NCBI GenBank assembly: GCA_005405945.1
Contig: BJHW01000001.1
Span: forward strand, 4,836,001-4,900,000
Reading direction: 5' to 3'
DNA from: Streptomyces violaceusniger
Lineage (GTDB): Bacteria; Actinomycetota; Actinomycetes; Streptomycetales; Streptomycetaceae
Length of the DNA: 64,000 bases
Shown: positions 34,700 to 43,481 of the stretch, in pieces
Position numbering within the stretch: the first letter of the stretch is position 1
Layout of the letters: every line of letters starts with the position of its first letter
The notes under the pieces: model-generated
Seen by the model: the letters and a program-made list of their open reading frames with translations, nothing else
Database searches by the model: none
Told to the model about the DNA's origin: nothing
Program-made: the position numbers and the translations under genes

Positions 34700-35482
34700 G
34701 TGTCCCTGCGCGTAGGCGTCCAACTCCATCCCCAGCACACCGGAATCGCCGAGCTGCGCACCGCGTGGCGGGAGGCCGACGCCATCGGGGTCGACTCGCT
34801 GTGGACCTGGGACCACTTCCTGCCGCACACCGGCGACCCCGCCGGGCGCCACTACGAGTGCTGGTCGCTGCTGTCCGCGATGGCGGTCGAGACCCGGCGG
34901 GCCACCATCGGGCCCCTGGTGAGCTGCACCGCGTTCCGCAATCCGCATCTGCTGGCGGACATGGCCCGCACCGTCGACCAGCTCAGCGGCGGGCGGCTGG
35001 TGCTGGGCCTGGGCGCGGGCTGGTTCGAGGCCGAGCACGCCGAGTACGGGCTGCCCTTCCCCGGACCGGCCGGGCGCATGGACGCCTTCGCCGCGTCCGT
35101 CACCGCCGTCAAGGAGCGGCTGGCCAAGCTCAACCCCGGCCCGGCGGGCCCGCTCCCGCTGCTGATCGGCGGCGCCGGGCGGCGGCGCACCCTGGAGCTG
35201 GTGGCCCGCGAGGCCGACTGGTGGAACTGGTACGGCTGGGCCTCCGAGGACCCGGTCGCCGAGTTCCGTGAGCTGAGCGGCGTACTGGACGAGTGGTGCG
35301 AACGGGTCGGCCGGGACCCGGCCGCGGTGGCCCGTACGGTGATGGTCAACCCGGACCAACTGCCGCTGGTCGAGGGGTTCGCCGAGGCCGGTGCGGTCCA
35401 TGTGGTGCTCTCCCTCCCGGCCCCGTACGAGCTGCGCAGGGTCGAGGAACTGCTCAAGGCGCGCGCCGCGCTCACCTCGTGA
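34700..35482 (+). CDS. LLM-class (luciferase-like) flavin/F420-dependent oxidoreductase
   Basis: 260 residues, TIM-barrel luciferase-like monooxygenase. Motifs include LWTWDHFLP near residue 35, VSCTAFRNPHLLADMARTVDQLSGGRLVLGLGAGW (typical cofactor-binding segment) and PLLIGGAGRRRTLELVAREADWW. The start is GTG 34700. It overlaps the next MFS gene by GTGA. It is a candidate tailoring oxidoreductase; whether the cofactor is FMN or F420 cannot be told from sequence alone. Confidence 0.82.
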   Translation: MSLRVGVQLHPQHTGIAELRTAWREADAIGVDSLWTWDHFLPHTGDPAGRHYECWSLLSAMAVETRRATIGPLVSCTAFRNPHLLADMARTVDQLSGGRLVLGLGAGWFEAEHAEYGLPFPGPAGRMDAFAASVTAVKERLAKLNPGPAGPLPLLIGGAGRRRTLELVAREADWWNWYGWASEDPVAEFRELSGVLDEWCERVGRDPAAVARTVMVNPDQLPLVEGFAEAGAVHVVLSLPAPYELRRVEELLKARAALTS

Positions 35483-36906
35483 CGGCCGTACGCGCCACGG
35501 CGCCCCGCACGCCCCTGGGGCGCCGCTTCGGCCTGCTCATGGGCGCGCTGCTGCTCTCCAGCCTGGGCAACGGGCTGTGCTTCCCGTTCACCTCGATCTA
35601 CATCAGCCAGTTGCTGGGGCTCGGCGGCCGGGCGGCGGGCGGCTACTTCATCGCGATGGCCGCGGCCAGCTTCGCCGCCGCCCTGGCCGGCGGGCCGCTG
35701 GCCGACCGGGGCAGCCCGCACCGGGTGGGCGCGCTGGGCGGCGCGGCGCTCGCGGTCGGGTACGCGCTGCTGGCGCCGGCCGGTTCGGTGGCGCTGGTGC
35801 TCGCCTCGGGGGTGTGCGTCGGGGCGGGCTTCGGGCTCTTCTACGCCTCGATCGTGAGCATCGTGGACACCGCCGTCCCCGAGAGCGGCCGCCGCTCGGC
35901 CTTCGCCATCCGGCACATCGTCAACAACGCGGGGATCGGACTGGGTTCGGTCGCGGCCGGGCTCGCGCTGCACGGCGCGGCCACCCCGGTGGGGGCGCTG
36001 CGCTGGCTGTACCTGGCCAACGGGCTGGCGGCGCTGCCGCTGACAGCGGTGACCCTGGGCGTACGGCCCCGGGCCCGGCCCGAGCCCACTACGGGGTGTC
36101 TGGCGGATGTTCCCGAAACTGGGACTTCGCCCCGGACCCCGGGGTCCAGGGGCGAAGCCCCTGCCACGCGGCGGAGCCGCATAGCGAAATGGTGCGGGAA
36201 GGGGCGGGGAGGGGATCGGCCCGCCGCAGGCGCCAAGATCCGCCGGACGCCACCTGAGCCGTCCGAGTCCGCGGAGCCGTCCGGGGGCGGGCCGACCTAT
36301 CGGACTCTGCTGCGGGCCCGCCCGATGGCGTTGCTGATCCTGGCCCAGGCGCTCTTCGCGATCGTCGGCTTCACGCAGATCGAGGCGACCGTACCGCTGC
36401 TGATGCACGACCGTATGGCGGTCACGCTGGGCTGGGTCAGCGCGGTGGTGGCGGCCAACTCCTTCGCCCTGATCGCCCTGCAGCCGCTGCTGCGCCGCCG
36501 CCTGGAACGGCTGCCGGAGACCGTGAGCCTGGCCGCCGGTCCGGTGCTGTGGACCGTGGCGTTCGGCTGCGGTCTGGGCGCGGCGCTGTCCGGGGAGGCG
36601 GCTCCGGCCGCCGTGCGGTACGGTCTGCTGCTGGCCTTCGCGGTGATCTTCGCGGCGGGCGAGCTGATGTACTCCTCCGCCTTCTACCCGCTGCTGTTGC
36701 GCTGGTCGGGCGAGGAGTCGGTGGGCCGGGCGAGCGCCCTGGCGTCGCTGGCCTGGAACCTGGGCACCGCCTCCGGCCCGCCGATCGGGCTGTTCGTCGT
36801 GGCCAACGCCTCGGCCACGGGCAGCTGGCTGGCCCTCGCACTGGGCGCGGCGGCCGCCTTCACGGTGGCCGCCGCGCTGCACGGCCGGACGGCGGGTGGC
36901 GTCTGA
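35479..36906 (+). CDS. MFS transporter with a repeat-derived central loop
   Basis: 475 residues from a GTG start that overlaps the previous stop. About 12 helices: RFGLLMGALLLSSLGNGL first, motif A as GGPLADRGSPHRVG, then a second half from RPMALLILAQALFAIVGF. The central cytoplasmic loop (about residues 205-275) is encoded by an inserted GC-rich palindromic repeat (36105-36236) that keeps the frame. Such a loop is about 40 residues longer than usual. It is probably a second export protein of the cluster. Confidence 0.83.
   Translation: MTAVRATAPRTPLGRRFGLLMGALLLSSLGNGLCFPFTSIYISQLLGLGGRAAGGYFIAMAAASFAAALAGGPLADRGSPHRVGALGGAALAVGYALLAPAGSVALVLASGVCVGAGFGLFYASIVSIVDTAVPESGRRSAFAIRHIVNNAGIGLGSVAAGLALHGAATPVGALRWLYLANGLAALPLTAVTLGVRPRARPEPTTGCLADVPETGTSPRTPGSRGEAPATRRSRIAKWCGKGRGGDRPAAGAKIRRTPPEPSESAEPSGGGPTYRTLLRARPMALLILAQALFAIVGFTQIEATVPLLMHDRMAVTLGWVSAVVAANSFALIALQPLLRRRLERLPETVSLAAGPVLWTVAFGCGLGAALSGEAAPAAVRYGLLLAFAVIFAAGELMYSSAFYPLLLRWSGEESVGRASALASLAWNLGTASGPPIGLFVVANASATGSWLALALGAAAAFTVAAALHGRTAGGV
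36105..36236. repeat. Streptomyces palindromic repeat inside an MFS coding sequence
   Basis: It contains ggaccccggggtcc, ggggcgaagcccc and, at 36196-36234, a segment gggaaggggcgggg...cccgccgcaggcgcc that is nearly the same as 58357-58396 in the intergenic repeat array. It is inserted in-frame in the loop between helices 6 and 7. Confidence 0.7.
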
Positions 36907-36923
36907 CCGCCCGCCCGATCCTG

Positions 36924-37976
36924 CTACGACTTGGGCAGGTACGACGTGTCGTAGGCGTCCTCAGGCGTGACGGTCTTCTCCAGGAGCCCCTGGTCGTACA
37001 TGAAGTCGGCCATCCGGGCCCAGGTCTGCGGGTCGATCGCGCCCAGCTCGCCCTGGTCGTTCCTCATCATCGGCGCCGTGGCCTTGAGCACCGCGCGGGC
37101 GTTGTTCCGCTGCTTCTCGCCGCGCAGTCCGGGGACGTACTTCTCGCTGAGCTTGATGGCCTCGTCCTGGTGGTCGATCGCATAGCGCAATCCGCGCAAC
37201 GACGCGTCGACGAACTTCTTGATGTCATCGCCGCGCTTGTCGAGCGTCTTCTTCTTGGCGCCCAGACCCACGCCGACCAGCTGGTCCCCCGCCGAGCCCG
37301 AGTTGAGGGTTATCGACCGGACGTCCTTGCCCGCCTCCTTGAACGAGACGGCGTCATTGTTCAGATAGCCCATCACCCCCTCGACCTTGTTTCCGGTGAG
37401 GGCCGCCTGCTGGGTGAAGCCGATGTTCTGTACCTTGGCGTCCTTGGTGGAAAGGCCGCCCTCCTTCAGGAGCGCCAGCAAACCGAAATAGGTCTCGCCG
37501 AAGGGACCGGGCGTACCGATCTTCCGGCCCTTGAGGTCGGCGGGGGTCCGGATGTCGGAATCCTTGGGCACGATCAGCCCCACCGGGTATTTCTGGTAAA
37601 AGGTGGCGATGTCCACGACGGGCACATTCTTGGCGCGCGCCTGAAGCATCTCGTCACCGCCCGCGTAGATCACATCTTCCTTGCCCGACGAGAGGGCCCC
37701 GAAGAGATCTTCGGCCGCGCCGTGGTGGCGCAGTGTCACATTGAGTCCGGCGTCCTTGTAGTAGCCCTTTTCGGCGGCCACATAGAACGGCGAGAACTGG
37801 ATGTTGGGGGTGTAGGTCAGCCCCACCGTGATGCTTGCGCCGCCCTTGGCCCCCGCGTTCTTCGGCTCCTCGGCGCATGAGGTCAAGGTGGCCAGTGCCA
37901 CCACCGAGGCGAGGGCGGCCGCGCCCGTGACCCGATGTCTGTGGGCACGCCTCATGGACGTCTGCACGAAACGCAC
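36924..37976 (-). CDS. ABC transporter substrate-binding lipoprotein, NMT1/SsuA-like
   Basis: 350 residues. A signal peptide with lipobox LATLTSC is followed by a mature NMT1/THI5-like domain: VGLTYTPNIQFSPFYVAAEKGYYKDAGLNV, LSSGKEDVIYAGGDE, GRKIGTPGPFGETY. Such proteins bind pyrimidine precursors, sulfonates or related small molecules. I chose the GTG at 37976 because aggagaa lies seven bases upstream. The permease gene lies immediately upstream (26 bases), but no cognate ATPase is in the window. Confidence 0.85.
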   Translation of the reverse strand: MRFVQTSMRRAHRHRVTGAAALASVVALATLTSCAEEPKNAGAKGGASITVGLTYTPNIQFSPFYVAAEKGYYKDAGLNVTLRHHGAAEDLFGALSSGKEDVIYAGGDEMLQARAKNVPVVDIATFYQKYPVGLIVPKDSDIRTPADLKGRKIGTPGPFGETYFGLLALLKEGGLSTKDAKVQNIGFTQQAALTGNKVEGVMGYLNNDAVSFKEAGKDVRSITLNSGSAGDQLVGVGLGAKKKTLDKRGDDIKKFVDASLRGLRYAIDHQDEAIKLSEKYVPGLRGEKQRNNARAVLKATAPMMRNDQGELGAIDPQTWARMADFMYDQGLLEKTVTPEDAYDTSYLPKS

Positions 37977-38002
37977 GTACTTCTCCTCTTGGGTGAAAGT
38001 TG

Positions 38003-38946
38003 TCAGTCGCGCTGAACGAGCCGCTCGACCAGGCGGACCACTCCGTACGAGACCGCGGCGAGAAGGCCGAGCATGACGAGCGTCGAGAACAGTCCGAGGG
38101 TGTCGGCCTCCTGTCGCTGCACCGACAGCAGCTGCCCCAGTCCGTCGCCGCCCATCACGAATTCGCCGACGACCGCGCCGGTGATGGAGAGCGTCAGGCC
38201 GTTGCGCACCCCCGCGAGGACGCTGGGCAGGGCGAGCGGGAACTCGATGTACCAGAGCATCCCCCACCGCCCCACCCCGTCCACCCGCGCGGCCCCCATC
38301 ACATCGGGGTCCAGCGAACGCAGCCCCAGCACGGTGTTGACGAGGATGGGGAAGAAGACCAGCAGCGAGCAGAGGACCGCGATGGGCAGCAGTCCGTATC
38401 CGATCCACAGGGCCAGCAGGGGGCCAGCGCCACCGCGGGCATGGCCTGCGAGGCGGCCACATACGGCTGGAGGGCCGCCGCGGCGATCTCGCTGCGGGCG
38501 ATCAGATAGCCGAGCGGCAGCGCCACTCCGATGCCGATACCGCTGCCCGCCAGCGCCTCCCACACCGTCTCCTTGGTGTAGTCGACGAGATCACCGTGGA
38601 AGACGTCATCGAGGAATTGCCGCGCGAGGTCCAGCGGAGCCGGAAGATAGAACTCCGCAACGGCGCCGGTCCGGGTCACGATGTCCCAGACGACAAGCAG
38701 CGACAGCCCGAATACCAGCGGCGGCAGCACACCCCGGAACAGCGTTCCGCGCCGGTCGGCGAGAGTCGTCCCGGACGCCGCTCCGGTCATTTTCCGACCG
38801 GCCCCGGACAGTGACTTCTCACCCTTTCCGCCGCCCTCGCCGGTCTTTCGCGCATGTCCCGGTCGGGGTGAATGCGACTCGCCCGCGGCCGACTCGCCGT
38901 CCGCGCCCGCCGTGGCGGTCGCGCCCCTTCCGTGCCCTTCGGTCAT
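38003..38946 (-). CDS. ABC transporter permease, SsuC/TauC type (one apparent frameshift)
   Basis: About 314 residues after restoring one base at G5 38419-38423. It has hydrophobic helices and the coupling loop MGAARVDGVGRWGMLWYIEFPLALP, typical of the sulfonate/nitrate/taurine permease family. The N-terminal 50 residues are a low-complexity, Gly-rich cytoplasmic tail. The start ATG at 38946 has an aagggga site. It forms a two-gene unit with the binding protein downstream; an ATPase from elsewhere must serve it. Confidence 0.78.
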
Positions 38947-39053
38947 CCCCAAATCCCCTTGCATTACCGGCTGTTGCCAGATCTCGGCACGCCCGCAGGC
39001 AACCTATCGCCAGCACGCTCCGGATCACAATGTCGACGGGGAAAACGAAATTA

Positions 39054-39956
39054 TCATGTGGAAGTATTTCCAAGGATGCCGAGCTCGGTGGCGCGCACCC
39101 CGGCCTGGAAACGGGAGTTGGCCTCCAGCAGCTCCAGGATCCCGGTGACATAGCGGCGGTACGTACGCACCGAGATCGCCAGGTCGCGGGCGGCGGCCTC
39201 GTCGGTGACCCCGTCGCGCAGCCGGGCCAGCACCCGGCGGACCATTTCGGTGCGGGCGCGGTTGCCGAAGTCGAGCGGGCGGGCGGCGGGCACGGCTCCG
39301 CCCCAGATGGAGCGGAACATGCCGTACAGGGTGGCCACCACCACCGGGTCCTCGATGACCGAGGTCTGCCGCCCCTCCTCGGCCTCGGCGCACACCAGGG
39401 CGGTACGGCCGTCGGCGATCACCGCCGTGGGCAGCGGCACCGACGCGATCCGCACCTGCGCGGGGCGGGCGGCCCGGGCTGCGCCGGGCGCCTCGGCGTC
39501 CGGCGCGGGCCCGGGGATGGGCCGCGGCACGGGCCCCGACGGCGCCGCCCCGGCGGCGGACCCGGAGGCAGACCCCGTCGATCCGGAGCCACCGGAGGCA
39601 GGCCCCGTGGATCCGGAGCCAGGGGCGGATCTGCCGCGCAGCACCCGCACCCCGACCGGCTCGCCGAGGTCCGTGAGCAGCGCGCCGAGCGCGGCCTGCA
39701 CGGGCGCCATCCGGGCGGAGCACTCGGGGAAGACGGCGTCCACGCTCCGCCCCGCCTGGCCGATCACCTCCTCGGCGGCGGCGAGGAACGCGGCGTCCTC
39801 CACCCCCACCTCGGTGAACCGCGCCTCCCGGGCGCGCCGGGCGCGGTGCTGGACCACCGTGGCCTCAATGAGGTCCCGTACCTCCCGTAGCGCCCCCTCC
39901 AGGGTGTCCCCCGCGAGCGCGGCCTCCGGCCCAGGATCGCGTCCGCGCTCCATCAT
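39054..39956 (-). CDS. LuxR-type transcriptional regulator 2
   Basis: About 300 residues with a C-terminal LuxR-like helix-turn-helix (LRDGVTDEAAARDLAISVRTYRRYVTGILELLEANSRFQAGVRA) very like the other two regulators. The middle (about residues 110-160) is a low-complexity Gly/Ser/Ala/Pro insertion absent from its paralogues. I chose the ATG at 39956 (gggaag site) over the upstream TTG. I see no TTA codon. It may bind the same or related sites as regulator 1. Confidence 0.78.
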   Translation of the reverse strand: MMERGRDPGPEAALAGDTLEGALREVRDLIEATVVQHRARRAREARFTEVGVEDAAFLAAAEEVIGQAGRSVDAVFPECSARMAPVQAALGALLTDLGEPVGVRVLRGRSAPGSGSTGPASGGSGSTGSASGSAAGAAPSGPVPRPIPGPAPDAEAPGAARAARPAQVRIASVPLPTAVIADGRTALVCAEAEEGRQTSVIEDPVVVATLYGMFRSIWGGAVPAARPLDFGNRARTEMVRRVLARLRDGVTDEAAARDLAISVRTYRRYVTGILELLEANSRFQAGVRATELGILGNTST

Positions 39957-40009
39957 GTCGATCTTCCCGCGCTTTCCGCCTCGTGACGTGGTCAAGGTCT
40001 CGAGCGCCG

Positions 40010-40831
40010 TCAGTGACGGCTGGGCAGCAGCCCCATTTCCACTGCCCGCACCCCCGCCTGGAAGCGGGAGTTGGCCCCCAGCTCGCGCATGATTTCCGCC
40101 ACGTACCGACGGTAGGTGCGCAAGGAGACCTGCATCTGGCGCGCCGCCACCTCATCGGTGTGGCCGGTGCGCAGACACTCCAGGATCCGTCGTACGGAGT
40201 CCGGGCACAACCGCCCGCCCAGCCGCGGATGGTCCGCGAGCGCCACGGCGTTCCCCCAGGTCCCCGCGAACATCATCTCCAGGACCCGCACCGTGGCGGG
40301 ATCCTCGACGAGCGACGCCTGCCCCGGGCCCCGCCCCGGCTCCGACGGCCCGCTCCTGAGGTAGACCACCTCGCCGTCGATGAGCAGCGCCTCGGGTAAC
40401 GCCGGCAGCCCCCCGTCGCAGACCCGGATCTCGCACCGCGGATCGGTGCGCGCCAGCGCCCGTACCGCCCCCGAGGTCAGCACCGGCTCCTCGCACAACA
40501 GCCGTACGACGACGGCGCGCCGGGCTCCCCTGGCCGGGCGGGCGAGCGCGGCGCAGACGGCCCGCGTCTGCTCCTCGTTCCCCGACAGCACCACGTTGAC
40601 GGTCCGCTCGGCGCAGTCGACCAGGGTGTCGACGACCTCGGCGAGCGGCACCTTTCCCAGAGCCGTCCCCGCCCAGGAGTCCTGGGCCAGCTCCCTTCGG
40701 TGCCGGATGACCGTCGACTCGATCAGATCACGGGCGGCCAGCAGCGCGTGCTCGACATAGTCGATGGCGCCTGACGAGGGAGTCTCCGTGCTCATGGGAG
40801 AAGGCTCGGACACCCTCACAAGACCAACCAT
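40010..40831 (-). CDS. LuxR-type transcriptional regulator 3 (TTA codon)
   Basis: 273 residues, third paralogue, ending in the same helix-turn-helix pattern (DEVAARQMQVSLRTYRRYVAEIMREL). The start ATG 40831 has an aggggaag ribosome site. Codon 145 is TTA (40399-40397). Three related LuxR regulators at the border of one cluster suggest a regulatory cascade. The effector is unknown. Confidence 0.8.
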   Translation of the reverse strand: MVGLVRVSEPSPMSTETPSSGAIDYVEHALLAARDLIESTVIRHRRELAQDSWAGTALGKVPLAEVVDTLVDCAERTVNVVLSGNEEQTRAVCAALARPARGARRAVVVRLLCEEPVLTSGAVRALARTDPRCEIRVCDGGLPALPEALLIDGEVVYLRSGPSEPGRGPGQASLVEDPATVRVLEMMFAGTWGNAVALADHPRLGGRLCPDSVRRILECLRTGHTDEVAARQMQVSLRTYRRYVAEIMRELGANSRFQAGVRAVEMGLLPSRH

Positions 40832-41273
40832 GACTTCCCCTGCCGGGTGACAGTGACCTGGTTATGCGAATACCGGCCTGATTCTCGTCAATTTCCCTGC
40901 CCCGAAATGCGCGGGCAGCATTGTGCGAAATCCATGACGACACTAATTCGCGCACAGCGACCGCGTCAACGCGGGGCGTGAGGTAAAGAGTTGGCAAAAC
41001 GGCGCGCGGTGGCACGCATCGTGCTGCCGCGCCGCCGATGCGCCGGGGCGCGTGTCCACAAGTTACCGGCGAGTGCACCTTTCGGGCCCGGGGAGACTAC
41101 GGACCGCAGCGAATCGACGCCGTTCGGCGACGCGGAGTGGGGGCCGCTGTCCGGTTACTGCCAACTCGGCACCGGACGTCCCCTCCCCCCGTCCGGGGGT
41201 GGCCGCCGGTGTCGGCCACGACGACCGGCATCAGCCGAAGCCGACCGGCATCAGCCGCCGAAGCCGACCGGCA
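40832..41273. other. Non-coding region with short direct repeats
   Basis: 442 bases without a supported gene. The first 150 are relatively AT-rich and include the inverted repeat ccgcgtcaacgcgg (40961-40974), likely the promoter of regulator 3. The last 60 bases contain three copies of gaccggcatcagccgaag at 41223, 41243 and 41266, running into the 3' end of the next gene. Confidence 0.55.
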
Positions 41274-41684
41274 TCAGCCGAAGCTGATCGGCCCGTGGAA
41301 GTCCCGCCCCTGGATGACCGGGCCGGTGACACGGGCATCGCCCGCGACGGAGTTGTGCACGGCACCCGGCTCCTCCTCGGCCGCCCCGCCGTGCTCACGC
41401 ATCCAGGCCGCCAGGTCACGGCCGAACTCCGGGTCCTGCCGGGCCCGTTCGACCAGCAGATCGGCCAACTGACGCAGCCGGGCGCCGTCGTCGTACGGAA
41501 TCGCCGCCGGATCCGGCCCCGGATCCGGACCCGGCTCACCGGCCGGTTCGCCCTCGCCCCGCCGCAGCACCCTGCGGACCAGCGTGCCGAAGGAGTCCAG
41601 GGCCCGCCGCCCGGCCTCGCCGCCGGCGCCCGACACCGCCGCGTTCACCGCCGCGACCAGCGCACCCGCCGTCACCGGGTCCAT
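41274..41684 (-). CDS. Hypothetical protein with C-terminal GPVIQGRDFHGPI motif
   Basis: 136 residues, no known domain I can name. The N-terminus DPVTAGALVAAVNAAVSG is hydrophobic/alanine-rich. A Gly-Pro-Asp repeat linker (PGPDPGPDP) follows, then a helical segment RQLADLLVERARQDPEFGRDLAAWM and a C-terminal strand-like motif (NSVAGDARVTGPVIQGRDFHGPISFG). That tail occurs in many uncharacterised streptomycete proteins. It lies 50 bases after the ATP-binding protein on the same strand. Confidence 0.6.
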   Translation of the reverse strand: MDPVTAGALVAAVNAAVSGAGGEAGRRALDSFGTLVRRVLRRGEGEPAGEPGPDPGPDPAAIPYDDGARLRQLADLLVERARQDPEFGRDLAAWMREHGGAAEEEPGAVHNSVAGDARVTGPVIQGRDFHGPISFG

Positions 41685-41733
41685 GGCCCACCCCCTGCCC
41701 TCGATCGGGGCCCCACGCTACCGGCGCCGCCGG

Positions 41734-42135
41734 TCACGGTTCCACCGCTTCCGCGCGGAGGGTGAACCAGACCGTCTTTCCGGTCGGGGTGAGATCCGTG
41801 CCCCAGGCATGGGCCGTCTTGCTCAGCAGGAACATCCCCCGGCCGCTCTCGGAGAGGAAGTCCGGCTCCTTGACCACCGGCAGCGCGGACTCGGTGTCGC
41901 TGACCGCCGCCTGGATCCCGTGCGGAAGGTTCTCCAGGGTGAGGACGCATTCGGGAGAGGCCGCGTGCTTGTGGACATTGGACAACAGCTCGGTGACGCA
42001 CATACCCGCCGCGCTGATCAGCTCGTCACGCCCCCACAGCCGCAGTCGCGCCCCTACGGCACGCCGTACGTCGGCGAGTATCCGCGGATGGGCGCGGAGG
42101 CGCAGTTCGTATCGCTGCGAGATGTTCTCAGCCAT
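41734..42135 (-). CDS. ATP-binding protein, anti-sigma/HATPase (RsbW-like)
   Basis: 133 residues with the N-box ELLSNVHKHA and the G-box SGRGMFLLSKTAHAWG of GHKL ATPases of the SpoIIAB/RsbW type. It is divergent from the XRE/DUF397 pair at 42290-43400, the usual tripartite arrangement in Streptomyces. These triads resemble conservon-like or bldB-type regulatory units. The targets are unknown. Confidence 0.82.
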   Translation of the reverse strand: MAENISQRYELRLRAHPRILADVRRAVGARLRLWGRDELISAAGMCVTELLSNVHKHAASPECVLTLENLPHGIQAAVSDTESALPVVKEPDFLSESGRGMFLLSKTAHAWGTDLTPTGKTVWFTLRAEAVEP

Positions 42136-42289
42136 ATGCTCCGGGGCCCCTCCACAGCACGGCGCGCTGCCGTGTCCCCTAGCGATCCTGGCCTATGGAA
42201 CGTCCCACTCGCAATGTTTCGACCCACTCGCACAAGACTGGCATATGCCCGGCTGGTAGGCGTAGTTGGCGATACGACAGACTGGCGAC

Positions 42290-43194
42290 ATGTCCTACCA
42301 GCCAGTGCCCACCGTTCGGCGCAGGCGCCTGGGCTCCACGCTACGGAAGCTACGCACCGAAGCGGGGATGACACTGGACGCGGCGGCCGACGCACTCAAT
42401 GCGGCCGCAAACGGATCGTCCGACGCCCGCCGCTGGACGGCGCCGAAGCTCTCCCGGATCGAGAACGCCAATGCCACGATCCGCACCACCGAGGTCGAAA
42501 CCCTGCTGAGGGCCTACGCCGTCACCGACCCGGGCACCCGTGTCGCCCTGGAGGGACTGGCCAAGGACGCGGGCAAACGCGGCTGGTGGCAGACCTATCG
42601 CGGCATCGTGGGCCCCGCCTACGCCGACTACATCTCGCTGGAGAGCGACGCGGAGAGCGTCCGCGACTACGCCCGCTGGTCATCCCCGGCCTGCTCCAGA
42701 CGGCCGACTACGCCCGCGAGACCATCGCGGCGAACGCCGTGGCCCGCACCGCCTCCGAGGTCGACGCCCTCGCCGAGGTGCGCCTGGCCCGCCAGGCCGT
42801 CCTCACCCGCTCCTGCCAACCGCTGCGGCTGTGGGCCGTCATCCACGAAGCCGCGCTGCGCCGCCGGTTCACCGGCCGGCCCGGCATCATGCCCGCTCAG
42901 CTGCGACGGCTGCTGGACGTGGCGGACTGGCCCACGGTCACGCTCCAGGTGATGCCGATCGACGCGGCGCCCAACCCCGGGGACGCGGGGGCGTTCACAC
43001 TCGTGGCCTTCCCGGGCCCGATGCCGGATGTGGTCACCCAGGAGAACCTGCGCGGCCCCACGTACGTCGAAGGAGTCGATGACGTCAACGTCTTCGCCGA
43101 CGCCTTCGGCCACATCGTGGACTGCGCGCTGTCCACGGATGCGACGAAGGCCCTCATCGCTGGTCTGGTAGGAGAAAGAGGGCCCCACATATGA
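42290..43194 (+). CDS. XRE-family regulator with DUF5753 (one apparent frameshift)
   Basis: About 301 residues after restoring one base at CCC 42672-42674. The N-terminal helix-turn-helix (LGSTLRKLRTEAGMTLDAAADAL... APKLSRIENANATI) is followed by a DUF5753 effector domain (PGLLQTADYARETI, AVIHEAALRRRFTG, VMPIDAAPNPGDAG). It ends in an ATGA overlap with the DUF397 gene. Typical Streptomyces regulator/DUF397 pairs behave as toxin-antitoxin-like or developmental switches; no specific role can be assigned here. Confidence 0.83.
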
Positions 43195-43400
43195 ACACCT
43201 CTGCAATGACCGCGCATCGCCACTCCCACTGGCGCAAGTCCTCGTACTCCGCGGGCGAGGGACAGTGCGTCGAGGTCGCCGCCGGCGGCGGCCGCGTCCG
43301 GCTGCGGGAGAGCGACGACCCCGGCACCGTCCTGACCACCGTGCCCGCGGTGCTGGCCGCCTTCGTCCGGAGCGCGAAGGCGGGCGCGTTCGACGCCTGA
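43191..43400 (+). CDS. DUF397 protein
   Basis: 69 residues with the diagnostic HWRKSSYSAGEGQCVEVA followed by VRLRESDDPGTVL. It is translated in overlap with the XRE gene. DUF397 proteins are the usual partners of DUF5753 regulators. Confidence 0.88.
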   Translation: MNTSAMTAHRHSHWRKSSYSAGEGQCVEVAAGGGRVRLRESDDPGTVLTTVPAVLAAFVRSAKAGAFDA

Positions 43401-43413
43401 TCGTGTGACGACG

Positions 43414-43443
43414 GTGTGGTGCCGCCCGTGGACGGCACCACAC
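43414..43443. terminator. Bidirectional hairpin between DUF397 and LPMO genes
   Basis: A perfect 11-bp stem gtgtggtgccg / cggcaccacac with an 8-base loop between convergent genes. Confidence 0.75.
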
Positions 43444-43481
43444 CAGGGACGCCAGAAGACGTCAGAAGACCTCCGAAGACG

